DNA of 64,000 nucleotides from Stella humosa (GTDB lineage: Bacteria > Pseudomonadota > Alphaproteobacteria > ATCC43930 > Allostellaceae). Location: the NCBI RefSeq assembly GCF_006738645.1, contig NZ_AP019700.1:4632001-4696000 (forward strand), given 5' to 3'. How positions within the stretch are numbered: position 1 is the first letter of the stretch; each line of letters begins with the position of its first letter. The notes below the pieces were generated by a model. That model made no database searches. It saw nothing but the letters and a program-made list of their open reading frames with translations, and was not told the origin of the DNA. A program made the translations under genes and the position numbers. Positions 15,105 through 24,231 of the stretch are shown piece after piece.

Positions 15105-16331
15105 GTGAAGATGCTCAACCGCCTCCGTCATTTCTTCGCACCTGAGCGCCGATCGACCGGCACGCTGGGCGACCCTTGGACCGCCCTGCTGCTGGGCGGT
15201 GCCGGCCCGACCGCGTCGGGCACCCCCGTCTCGGTCGAAACGGCCATGCGCCACCCGCCCGTCTTCTCCGCGGTGCGCACGATCGCCGAGCCGGTCGGGC
15301 AGTTGCCTCTCCATATCTACGAACGCCAGGCCGGCGGCGGCCGCATCCGCGCATCCGACCATCCCGCGGCGCGACTACTGGCCGAGCCGAACGACTGGAC
15401 GTCGGGCGACAGCTTCCGCGCCGACATGACGGCCAACATGGCCGCGCGGGGCAATGCCTTCGCCTACGTCAATCGCGGCGGCGGGGGCGAGGTGGTCGAG
15501 ATGATCGCGCTTGATCCCGGTACCGTCACGGTCGAGCGGCACGCCACCACCCTGGAACCGGTCTATCGTCTCGGCGGGGCGGAGGTCGACCGGAGCCGCA
15601 TCCTGCACCTGCGCACCTTCAACGTCGGCGGTCAGCTTGGCTTGTCGCCGATCGACCAGTGCCGGGAAGCCATCGGCCTCTCGATGGTGCTGGAATCCTA
15701 CGGCGCTGGCCTGTTCGGTCGCGGCGCCCGGCCGGCGGGAGTGTTGAAGCATCCGAAGGCGCTCACCGAACCCGTCATCACCCGCCTGCGCGCATCGTTC
15801 GAGCAGCTGTATCGGGGCGGCTCGAATGCCGGCCGGGTGGCGGTGCTCGAAGATGGCGTGACGTGGGAGGCGATGCAGCTTTCCTCGGTCGATGCGCAGT
15901 TCCTGGAAATGCGGATTTTCCAGTTGCGAGAGATCGCCCGCGCCTTCCGCATTCCCGCGCCGCTGATGAACGACTTGGAGCGGGTGACGAAGTCGAGCGC
16001 GGAGGAGCTGGGGCAACAGTTCCTCGTCTGGACCCTCGCCCCGTATCTGCGCGCCTGGCAAAACGCCTTGAACCGGGCGCTGTTCACCGCCGCGGAGCGC
16101 GGTCGCTTCTATGTAGAGTTCCTGGTCGACGACCTTACCCGGGCCGACCTGGCAGCCCGGATGGCGGCCTACGCCACGGCGATCGCCCACGGTGTCCTCA
16201 ATCCCGACGAGGTCCGCGAGATGGAGAACCGCCGGCCCTATCAGGGCGGCGAGGTCTTCACGCGCCCGCAGAACGTCGGCCCGGTCGCCAACGGCCAGCA
16301 GCCGCCGGCCAACGTGGGGGCAACGCCTTGA
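15105..16331 (+). CDS. Phage portal protein (HK97 type)
   Basis: Forms the dodecameric ring at the capsid vertex through which DNA enters, and docks terminase and connector. About 408 residues, with HPPVFSAVRTIAEPVGQLPLHIYER, LLAEPNDWTSGDSFRADM, a central GNAFAYVNR and the RIPAPLMNDLERVTKSSAEEL stretch, all typical of HK97-family portals. GTG at 15105 or ATG at 15111 may be the start. Unlike most tailed phages, where the terminase genes come first, here portal opens the operon and the terminase genes close it. Its stop overlaps the protease start. Confidence 0.92.
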   Translation: MKMLNRLRHFFAPERRSTGTLGDPWTALLLGGAGPTASGTPVSVETAMRHPPVFSAVRTIAEPVGQLPLHIYERQAGGGRIRASDHPAARLLAEPNDWTSGDSFRADMTANMAARGNAFAYVNRGGGGEVVEMIALDPGTVTVERHATTLEPVYRLGGAEVDRSRILHLRTFNVGGQLGLSPIDQCREAIGLSMVLESYGAGLFGRGARPAGVLKHPKALTEPVITRLRASFEQLYRGGSNAGRVAVLEDGVTWEAMQLSSVDAQFLEMRIFQLREIARAFRIPAPLMNDLERVTKSSAEELGQQFLVWTLAPYLRAWQNALNRALFTAAERGRFYVEFLVDDLTRADLAARMAAYATAIAHGVLNPDEVREMENRRPYQGGEVFTRPQNVGPVANGQQPPANVGATP

Positions 16332-16867
16332 CCCTCCAGCATCGCGACATCCAGTTCCGCTTCGCTGGCGAGGATAGCGGTTCGATCGAGGGCTATGCGG
16401 CCGTCTGGGGTCGGCCCGATAGCTTCGGCGACGTGCTCCGCCGTGGCGCCTTCGCCGCATCGCTGGCACGCCATCGCGCCGCCGGCACCCGGCCCCTGAT
16501 GCTTTGGTCGCACGACCCGGCCGGGATCGTCGGCACCTGGGACGCGATCGAGGAAGACGACCACGGCCTGAAGGTCCGCGGCCGCCTGGTGCTCGACGCC
16601 ACGGGCGGCCGCGATGCCCATGCCCTGCTGAAGGCGAATGCGCTCGACGGCCTGTCGATCGGCTTCCGCACGGTGAAGGCGCAACGCCTCCCGCAGGGCG
16701 GTCGCCAGGTGCTCGAAGTCGAACTCGTCGAAGTCAGCCTCGTCGGTCGACCGTCGCAGCACGGCGCCCGCCTCCTCACTGTCAAATCCGCGGCCCTGGC
16801 CGCACCCGCAGCGGCCGGGCTTGCCGCGCTGATCCGCGCATCGGCGGCGAAGCTCGAAAGGAAGTGA
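16328..16867 (+). CDS. Prohead (capsid maturation) protease, HK97 family
   Basis: Serine protease that cleaves the capsid protein's N-terminal delta domain during head assembly. 179 residues from the TTG at 16328, which overlaps the portal stop (TTGA). Starts QHRDIQFRFAGED and shows GSIEGYAAVWGRPDSFGDV, the catalytic histidine in MLWSHDP and catalytic serine in LDGLSIGFRTV, followed by LEVELVEVSLVGRP, the full HK97 protease signature. It is two bases from the capsid gene. Confidence 0.92.
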   Translation: MTLQHRDIQFRFAGEDSGSIEGYAAVWGRPDSFGDVLRRGAFAASLARHRAAGTRPLMLWSHDPAGIVGTWDAIEEDDHGLKVRGRLVLDATGGRDAHALLKANALDGLSIGFRTVKAQRLPQGGRQVLEVELVEVSLVGRPSQHGARLLTVKSAALAAPAAAGLAALIRASAAKLERK

Positions 16868-16869
16868 CC

Positions 16870-18036
16870 ATGCTCGACAACCTGCACGCCAGCATCGAGA
16901 CCCGCGCCGAAGGCGACGAGCCCGAAGCCGGCACCGACGACCTGGCCGAAATCCGGACCGCCATCACCGGTTTCACCAGCACGGCGGAATCCCGGTTCAC
17001 CGCCATCGACACCGGCCTCGCGGAGATGCGGACGCGCCTGGACCGCGCCGAGACGGTGCTGCGCCGCCCAGGTGCCGCTGCTGCCACGCCGCCGGCCGCC
17101 GAGGTCGAGACCCGCGCCTTCGCCGGCTTCATCCGCCGTGGCCGCGAGGCGCTGACCGCCGACGAGGTCCGCAGCCTTCGGGTGTCCGATGACACCGCGG
17201 GCGGCTTCCTGGCGCCCGACCAGTTCATGGCCGAGCTGCTGCGCAACGTGGTGCAGTTCTCCCCGATCCGCTCGATCGCCCGCGTAATGCCGACCGGCGC
17301 ACCCGCCGTTCTGCTTCCCAAGCGCACCGGCGGATTCACCGGACAGTGGGTCGGTGAGAACGACACCCGGCCCGCGACGACGGCCACCTTCGGTCAGAAC
17401 CGCTACCCGGTCGCAGAAGCCGCGGCCTATGTCGACGTCTCGAACGTCATGCTCGAAGACGCCGCCGTCGATATCCTGTCGCTGGTCAGCTTCGAGTTCG
17501 CCGAGGAGTTCGGCCGGCTCGAAGGGGCCGCCTTCGTCAACGGCAGCGGCCAGGGCGAGCCGCTGGGCTTGATGACCTCCACCGAACTGGCCTTCACGCC
17601 CTCGGGCAGCGCTTCGGCCGTGACCGCCGAAGGCATCATCGACCTGTTCCACGCCGTGCCGACGGCCTACCGCGGCAGCGCAACGTGGGTGATGAACAGC
17701 GCCACCATGGGCGCCGTGCGCAAGCTGAAGGACGGCTCGACCGGCACCTTCCTGTTGATGACCTCGGGCATCGCCAACGCTCCGGCGACGACCCTGCTGG
17801 GCCGGCCGGTGGTCGAGGCGCCGGACATGCCGAGCATTGCCGGCGGCGCCTTCCCGATCGCCTTTGGTGACTTCGCCGCCGGCTACCGGATCTTCGACCG
17901 CGTCGCCCTCAGCGTCCTGCGCGATCCCTACAGCCAGGCGACCAACGGCATGACCCGCTTCCACGGCCGCCGCCGGGTGGCCGGTGGCGTCGGCAAGCCG
18001 GAGGCGATCCGCAAGCTGAAGATCGCCACAAGCTGA
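16870..18036 (+). CDS. Major capsid protein (HK97 fold)
   Basis: Structural shell protein, 388 residues. The first 75 residues are a charged heptad-like segment (DDLAEIRTAITGFTSTAESR), the scaffolding delta domain removed by the protease. The mature part has DDTAGGFLAPDQFMAELLRNV, IRSIARVM, FTGQWVGENDTRP and FEFAEEFGRLEGAAFVNGSG, all standard for HK97-family capsids. Having its own capsid gene is the main difference between capsid-forming satellites and those that remodel the helper's head. Confidence 0.94.
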   Translation: MLDNLHASIETRAEGDEPEAGTDDLAEIRTAITGFTSTAESRFTAIDTGLAEMRTRLDRAETVLRRPGAAAATPPAAEVETRAFAGFIRRGREALTADEVRSLRVSDDTAGGFLAPDQFMAELLRNVVQFSPIRSIARVMPTGAPAVLLPKRTGGFTGQWVGENDTRPATTATFGQNRYPVAEAAAYVDVSNVMLEDAAVDILSLVSFEFAEEFGRLEGAAFVNGSGQGEPLGLMTSTELAFTPSGSASAVTAEGIIDLFHAVPTAYRGSATWVMNSATMGAVRKLKDGSTGTFLLMTSGIANAPATTLLGRPVVEAPDMPSIAGGAFPIAFGDFAAGYRIFDRVALSVLRDPYSQATNGMTRFHGRRRVAGGVGKPEAIRKLKIATS

Positions 18037-18092
18037 CCCTGACCACGATCGGGGCGGCCGCCGCTGGCCGCCCCCAGCATCTGGAGGCATCC

Positions 18093-18521
18093 ATGCGCGA
18101 CCTTATGAACTCGATCCACCCCGTGCCGCTGATCGTCCCGGTCGCAGCCCGGACGGACAACACCGCGATCGTGTCGGCCATCATCGACCTGCTCGGCTAC
18201 GACAGCGCCACCCTGGTCGTGGTGACGGGCACGAACACCGACGCCGACGCCACCTTCGCCGCGCTGCTCGAGCATTCGGACAGCGACAGCATGGGCGGAG
18301 CCGAGGCCGTGGCTGACAGCGACCTACTCGGCACCGAGGCGCTGGCCGGCTTCGCCTTCGGCGATGACAGCGAGTGCCGGAAGATCGGGTATATCGGATC
18401 GAAGCGTTACCTGCGGCTGACCGTCACGCCGACCGGCAACAACAGCGGCAACGTCTACCTCGCCGGGGTCGCCATCCTGGGCCATCCGCACGCGGCGCCG
18501 ACCGCGAACCCGCCGGCCTGA
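18093..18521 (+). CDS. Hypothetical head-associated protein
   Basis: 142 residues. It lies between capsid and connector genes, where phages keep decoration or head-completion proteins. LVVVTGTNTDADATFAALLE and the YLRLTVTPTGNNSGNVYLAG strand-rich region resemble small hypothetical proteins commonly found behind HK97-type capsid genes. No catalytic motif or membrane segment. A capsid-surface or adaptor role is inferred from position only. Confidence 0.65.
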   Translation: MRDLMNSIHPVPLIVPVAARTDNTAIVSAIIDLLGYDSATLVVVTGTNTDADATFAALLEHSDSDSMGGAEAVADSDLLGTEALAGFAFGDDSECRKIGYIGSKRYLRLTVTPTGNNSGNVYLAGVAILGHPHAAPTANPPA

Positions 18522-18523
18522 CC

Positions 18524-19144
18524 ATGCTGACCGTCACCACGGCAGCCGAGGATTACAACCTGCTGACCCCTGCCGAGCTGCGGCAGGCGGTCGGCCTGTC
18601 CGGCGACGACGCCAGCAAGGACGCGACGCTGGCACCGCTGGGGTTGCGGGTCGCAGCGGCCATCGCGCAGGTCTGCTTCGTCGCCCCGGCCGGCGCCAGT
18701 CCGCCTACCCTGCGCATGGAGACAGTGACCGAGACGGTGCCGACCGGAATGCGCGACGGGCTGCTGCTGTCGCGGCGCCCCGTCGTCGCCATCACCAGCG
18801 TCGTCGAGGATGGTGCCGCGCTCGACCCAGGCGACTACGAGGTCGACCCGACGACCGCGATCCTGTCGCGCGTCTACGGCGGTCGCTGCGCCTACTGGTC
18901 GGCCGGCCGCATCGTCGTCGTCTATCAAGCCGGTTGGGCCGCGGTGCCGCACGACGTGAAGCAGGCCGCTGCCATGTGGGTGCAGTGGCTGTACCACCAG
19001 GCCGGCCGCGATCCGATGCTTCGTTCCGAGGAAGTGCCCGACGTCTACAGCGCGAGCTGGGCAACCCCGACCAGCCGGGACGCGCCGATGCCCGCGGGAG
19101 TGCCGGAGTTGCTGGCCGCCTATCGCAACGCTTGGATCGCGTGA
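18524..19144 (+). CDS. Head-tail connector (gp6-like)
   Basis: 206 residues. It begins DYNLLTPAELRQAVGLSGDD, then PVVAITSVVEDGAALDPGDYEVDPTTAILSR and HDVKQAAAMWVQWLYHQAGRD, the layout of gp6-like/YqbG head-tail connector proteins that sit under the portal. In a tail-less satellite this would be the surface that accepts a helper phage's tail, so it should match the helper. Starts two bases after the previous stop and ends overlapping the HNH gene (GTGATG). Confidence 0.8.
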   Translation: MLTVTTAAEDYNLLTPAELRQAVGLSGDDASKDATLAPLGLRVAAAIAQVCFVAPAGASPPTLRMETVTETVPTGMRDGLLLSRRPVVAITSVVEDGAALDPGDYEVDPTTAILSRVYGGRCAYWSAGRIVVVYQAGWAAVPHDVKQAAAMWVQWLYHQAGRDPMLRSEEVPDVYSASWATPTSRDAPMPAGVPELLAAYRNAWIA

Positions 19145-19491
19145 TGCCCCCCGCACCCATGAAGCACTGCCCTGCCGGCCATGCCGCCTACAGCACGCCG
19201 CGCTGTCCTGGCTGCACCAGGGCGCGGCGCCAGGCGCACGATGCCGTCCGGCCGAGTGCAGCCCTGCGCGGATACGATGGCGAGTGGCGCGAGCTGCGCA
19301 AGCGGTTCCTGGCAGCACACCCCCGCTGCTGCATGTGCGGGGCTGCTGCGAATGAAGTCGACCACATCGTCGCCATCGCGGACGGCGGCGCCCGCCTCGC
19401 CTGGGCCAACTTGCGCAGCATGTGCAAACCACACCACTCCCGCCGCACCATCGCCGACCAGCGGGCCAAGCGCGGGGGTCGCGTCGAATGA
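19144..19491 (+). CDS. HNH endonuclease (packaging module)
   Basis: 115-residue nuclease. C-terminal HNH domain with CCMCG, the EVDHIVAIADGG catalytic histidine, WANLRSMCKPHHSRRT (N and final H, plus zinc ligands). An N-terminal CPAGH...CPGC pair may form a second zinc site. In HK97-like phages an HNH protein next to the terminase genes is needed for cos cleavage and packaging; the gene order HNH-TerS-TerL here agrees. Start ATG at 19144 overlaps the connector stop. Confidence 0.9.
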   Translation: MPPAPMKHCPAGHAAYSTPRCPGCTRARRQAHDAVRPSAALRGYDGEWRELRKRFLAAHPRCCMCGAAANEVDHIVAIADGGARLAWANLRSMCKPHHSRRTIADQRAKRGGRVE

Positions 19492-19651
19492 CCGACATCG
19501 CCGCACAGGCGCCGCATCGGGGCCGCATCGAGGCGGCCGGCGGGTCGAAGGGGCGAATGGGGTCGCCGATTGGGGCCGTGGGGCGTGGACCGCGCGGGGG
19601 TCTCGCGCGCGACGTCGGCCCCTCCCGACATTTTTCCTGGCCGGGGCTGAT
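19492..19651. other. 160-bp non-coding gap before terminase small subunit (candidate cos region)
   Basis: No believable gene. It is G/C-rich with alternating CGCGCGGGGGTCTCGCGCGC-type sequence (about 19590-19610) followed by a C/T block and ATTTTTCC. In cos-packaging HK97-like phages the cohesive-end site lies in precisely this HNH-terS gap, so this is the best candidate for the island's packaging start. Not verified. Confidence 0.4.
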
Positions 19652-20044
19652 ATGGCCAAGCCCGCTCGCGACCCCGCCGCCCGCTTGGAGAAGGCACCTG
19701 CTGCCCCTGCGCACCTGTCCGACCGCGCCAAGGTCGAATGGCGGAAGCTGGCGCCCGTGGCGGTCGCCCTTGGCACCCTGACGCTGGCGGACCTGCGGGC
19801 GTTCGAGCTGCTGGCCGAGACGCTGGCGACCGAGCGCGAGGCGCGGGACACCATCACCCGCGAGGGCATGTCGACCCCGACCGGCGACGGCGGACTGAAG
19901 CCGCACCCGGCCGTCCGCATCATGGAAGCCGCCCGCAACCAGGCGTGCAGGTTGCTCGATACCTTCGGCATGACGCCGCGCGGTCGTGGCAATGTCGAGC
20001 GTGCCGCGGCGACCACAGACAATTGGGACGGGCTGCTGTCGTGA
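19652..20044 (+). CDS. terS: Terminase small subunit (P27 family)
   Basis: 130 residues from the ATG at 19652. It has the P27 layout: an APAHLSDRAKVEWRKLAP start, LTLADLRAFELLAETLA, the ITREGM turn and HPAVRIMEAARNQACRLLDTFGMTP. It recognises the packaging site and loads the large subunit. Its stop overlaps the TerL GTG start as GTGA. In satellites with their own TerS, this subunit directs packaging of satellite rather than helper DNA. Confidence 0.9.
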   Translation: MAKPARDPAARLEKAPAAPAHLSDRAKVEWRKLAPVAVALGTLTLADLRAFELLAETLATEREARDTITREGMSTPTGDGGLKPHPAVRIMEAARNQACRLLDTFGMTPRGRGNVERAAATTDNWDGLLS

Positions 20045-21645
20045 CCGTCGCAGGCTGCCTGACCGGCTCGCGCTTCCTGGCCGGCCCGATCGCCGATCCG
20101 ATGGGGAAGGGCGAGCGCGCCGTGCGCTTCGTCGAGAAGCTGCGCCATACCGAAGGGCCGCTCGCCGGTCGCCCGTTCAAGCTGCATGACTGGCAGGCGC
20201 GCATCGTCCGCAAGGTTTTCGGCGACGTCACCGAGGCAGGGCACCGGAAGATCCGCACCGTCTTCCTGCTGCTGCCCCGCGGCTCCGGCAAGACGTCGTT
20301 GACCTCAGCCCTGGCGCTGTTGTGCCTTCTCGGTCCCGAGCGCGATGCCGCCGGCCAGGTGATCGCTGCCGCGGCCGACCGGGAACAGGCGTCGATCGCG
20401 TACAACGCCTCCGCCCGCGCCATCCGTGCCGATGCCGACCTGTCCAAGGCAACCCGGATCGTCGACAGCCGGCGCATGATCGTTCACCCGCGGTCGGAGT
20501 CGACCTATCGGGCCATCAGCCATGAGGCGTACTCGAAGCACGGGTTGGCCGTCTCGACGCTGCTCGCCGACGAGATCCACGCTTGGCCGACGCGCGACCT
20601 TTGGGACGTGCTGGTGTCATCCATGGGTAAGCGGCTGTGCCCGCTGACCATCGTCACCACGACCGCCGGCGCCGGCCGCGGCACGCTTGCATGGGATCTC
20701 TACGACTACGCCTTGAAGGTCGAGCGCGGCCAGGTCGAGGACGAGACGTTCCTGCCGGTGCTTTACCAGGCGCCGCACGACGCCGATTGGCGCGATGAAG
20801 CCATCTGGCAGGCCGTCAACCCCGCCCTCGCCGCGGGCTTCCGGTCCCTCGACGAGATGCGGGTAATGGCGCGCCAGGCGGCCGAGATCCCTTCTGTCCG
20901 CGAGATGTTCCGCCGGCTCTACCTCAACATCTGGGGCGATGCCGCGACCGTGTCGTGGGTGGACATGGCGATCTATGACGAGAGCGCCAAGGCTCCGGTC
21001 GAGCGGGCGGATCTGGCCGGCCGATCGGTCTATGTCGGGGTCGACCTTGCGAGCGTGTCCGACCTCGCGGCCGTCTATGCCGTGGCGCAGGACGATGATG
21101 ATGGGTGGCTGGTGTGGGGTCGGCAGTACGTCCCGGCCGACACCTACCGCAAGCGGATCGCGGAGAATGCGCCCTATGCGGCCTTCAAAGAGTCCGGCCG
21201 GCTGGTGGTGACCGATGGTGCCGTGATCGACCAGGAGCGCATCATTGCCGACCTGGTCGAGCTATGCAGCGACCTGGACGTGCGCGAGATCGCGGTCGAC
21301 CGCTGGGGCGCCACGGGCTTCCTGACCAGACTGCAAGAGCGTGGCTTGCCCGTCGTGCAGTTCGGCCAGGGCTTCGCGTCCATGTCGGCGCCCTGCAAAG
21401 AGATCGAGCGGGCGGTGATCGGTCGGAAGCTGAAGGCCGGCGGCGACCCGGTGCTGCGCTGGAACATCGCCAACATCAGGGTCGAGCCGGATGCCGCGGG
21501 CAACATCAAGTTCGCAAAGCACAAGGCGCTGGGGAAGATCGACGGGGCGGTCGCGGTCGCTATGGGAATCGGGCGGGCGCTGGCCAATGAGGCGGGGCCT
21601 TCGGTCTACGAAACGGGGCGGCCGGAGGGCGTGCTGTTCGTGTAG
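20041..21645 (+). CDS. terL: Terminase large subunit (ATPase-nuclease)
   Basis: 534 residues from the GTG at 20041. Motor ATPase domain first: HDWQARIVRKVFG, Walker A at residues 79-86 (PRGSGKTS), Walker B with D177-E178 (LLADEIHAW), and coupling motif TIVTTTAG. The RNase H-like nuclease follows, beginning YVGVDLASVSD with D335. All motifs look intact, so the protein should be active. It is the last gene of the island, only about 115 bases from the right att repeat, with no tail genes behind it. Confidence 0.94.
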   Translation: MTVAGCLTGSRFLAGPIADPMGKGERAVRFVEKLRHTEGPLAGRPFKLHDWQARIVRKVFGDVTEAGHRKIRTVFLLLPRGSGKTSLTSALALLCLLGPERDAAGQVIAAAADREQASIAYNASARAIRADADLSKATRIVDSRRMIVHPRSESTYRAISHEAYSKHGLAVSTLLADEIHAWPTRDLWDVLVSSMGKRLCPLTIVTTTAGAGRGTLAWDLYDYALKVERGQVEDETFLPVLYQAPHDADWRDEAIWQAVNPALAAGFRSLDEMRVMARQAAEIPSVREMFRRLYLNIWGDAATVSWVDMAIYDESAKAPVERADLAGRSVYVGVDLASVSDLAAVYAVAQDDDDGWLVWGRQYVPADTYRKRIAENAPYAAFKESGRLVVTDGAVIDQERIIADLVELCSDLDVREIAVDRWGATGFLTRLQERGLPVVQFGQGFASMSAPCKEIERAVIGRKLKAGGDPVLRWNIANIRVEPDAAGNIKFAKHKALGKIDGAVAVAMGIGRALANEAGPSVYETGRPEGVLFV

Positions 21646-21680
21646 GGGGCCGCCGACGCCGGGAACCATCTTGCGCCGAT

Positions 21681-21700
21681 TGCTTCCGCCCTGCTTCCGC
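21681..21700. repeat. Right copy of the 20-bp repeat near att (candidate arm site)
   Basis: Exact copy of 5290-5309 in the same orientation, with GCTTCC at 21682 and 21693. It is about 60 bases inside the right attachment repeat. The pairing with the left copy suggests integrase or excision-factor binding. Confidence 0.55.
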
Positions 21701-21761
21701 CGCCCGGGCAAGGAAAAGGCCCGCCGAGGCGAGCCATCTTCAAGTCCTTGATTTTCCTGAG

Positions 21762-21811
21762 GAAACTGGAGCGGGCGAGGCGATTCGAACGCCCGACCCC
21801 AACCTTGGCAA
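21762..21811 (-). repeat. Right attachment repeat (island-supplied 3' part of tRNA-Gly)
   Basis: 50 bases identical to 5110-5159. They rebuild the 3' 45 bases of tRNA-Gly next to the native 5' half, so the gene stays functional after insertion. Crossover lies somewhere inside these 50 bases. Confidence 0.9.
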
Positions 21812-21841
21812 GGTTGTGCTCTACCCCTGAGCTACGCCCGC
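21767..21841 (-). tRNA. tRNA-Gly (anticodon GCC)
   Basis: 75 bases reading GCGGGCGTAGCTC from 21841 down. The 7-bp acceptor stem GCGGGCG pairs with CGCCCGC, followed by discriminator T and encoded CCA at 21769-21767. The anticodon loop is TTGCCAA (GCC) within a C/A-C/TTGG stem, and the T loop is GTTCGAATC. It is the insertion target of the island, whose copy of the 3' part replaced the chromosomal one now at 5115-5159. Confidence 0.96.
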
Positions 21842-21984
21842 GTACCAGTTCGTCGGCCGGTGTTTCCGGCGTCGACAGGGCGCGGATAATATCCAGGCGC
21901 GTTCGCTTTGCAAGCCCCTTTTGCGACCATCGTTCGGATGCGCGTTGATGCGGCCGGCGGGCACCCGTATATAGCCCCACGATC

Positions 21985-22524
21985 ATGACAGACCTGACCG
22001 AACCCGCCGCCCCGGCGCTCGCCCCCGGGCCGCACCACGCCACGCCCGAGCGCCTGCTGGCGCGGCTGGGCGAGCTTGGCATCCAGACCCGCACCGTGGA
22101 GCACCCGCCGCTCTACACCGTCGAGGAAAGCCGGCGGCTGCGCGGAGACCTGCCGGGCGGGCACTGCAAGAACCTGTTCCTGAAGGACCGCAAGGACCAG
22201 CTCTGGCTCGTCGTCACGCTGGAGGACCGGCCGATCGAGATGAAGAGCCTGTCCGACCGCATCGGCTCTGCCCGGCTGTCCTTCGGCCGGCCGGAGCTGC
22301 TGGTCGAGGCGCTGGGCGTGACGCCCGGTGCGGTCACGCCCTTCTCGCTGATCAATGACCCGGCGCAGCGCGTCACGGTCGTGCTCGACCGCGGCATGCT
22401 CGATCTCGACCCGCTCAACTATCACCCGCTGACCAACCGGGCGACGACGGCGATCGCGCCGGCCGACCTGCTGCGCTTCATCGCGGCCTGCGGCCACACG
22501 CCGCGCATCGTCGACCTCGCCTGA
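21985..22524 (+). CDS. Prolyl-tRNA editing protein (YbaK/ProX family)
   Basis: Trans-editing deacylase that removes wrongly attached amino acids (usually alanine) from tRNA-Pro in the cytoplasm. 179 residues. PrdX/ProXp-type features include HPPLYTVEESRRLRGDLPGGHCKNLFLKDRK, the family's K-NLF-KD block, and TPGAVTPFSLINDPAQRVTVVLD near the C-terminus, with GVTPGAVTPF being the substrate-binding loop. Single domain, typical length. It is followed by prfC after 12 bases, so two translation-fidelity genes are likely co-transcribed. Confidence 0.9.
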   Translation: MTDLTEPAAPALAPGPHHATPERLLARLGELGIQTRTVEHPPLYTVEESRRLRGDLPGGHCKNLFLKDRKDQLWLVVTLEDRPIEMKSLSDRIGSARLSFGRPELLVEALGVTPGAVTPFSLINDPAQRVTVVLDRGMLDLDPLNYHPLTNRATTAIAPADLLRFIAACGHTPRIVDLA

Positions 22525-22536
22525 GCCGGAGCCGCC

Positions 22537-24132
<1,596 letters not shown>

Positions 24133-24231
24133 AGGCGGCACGCGGGGCGACCTCGACCCTTGCTTCCGTCCCGCCGAACCGCCATCTAATCCACCACGTT
24201 TCCGCCCATTTCACGCTTGAGAGCCCCGCCG

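Larger units (their letters stand above)
5110..21811. mobile_element. Integrated phage satellite, capsid-forming PICI-like island (~16.7 kb)
   Basis: Seen: a 50-bp direct repeat bounds this stretch; the right copy is part of an intact tRNA-Gly gene and the left copy is only the tRNA's 3' portion. A tyrosine integrase lies next to the left repeat. In order follow cargo, a minus-strand regulator, an AlpA-like HTH gene, a primase-helicase, then portal, protease, capsid, connector, HNH, small and large terminase ending about 115 bases from the right repeat. No tail, tape-measure, baseplate or lysis gene is present. Known: capsid-forming phage-inducible chromosomal islands have this content and size and use helper-phage tails. 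Inferred: this is such an island. A prophage that lost its tail genes by deletion is the alternative, but the closely packed overlapping genes and clean ends argue against it. Confidence 0.85.

Noticed and set aside
19488-19781. Possible gene starting right after HNH (ATG overlapping its stop)
   Set aside because: It would run deep into the terminase small subunit in another frame and has proline/arginine-rich, low-quality sequence.
21753-21765. TTTCCT-G-AGGAAA dyad as the tRNA terminator
   Set aside because: It lies in island DNA rather than native flank and the stem is only 6 bp; it may be fortuitous or part of attP.
5110-21811. Intact prophage
   Set aside because: No tail, tape-measure, baseplate, holin or endolysin genes; about 16.7 kb is too small for a self-sufficient tailed phage.
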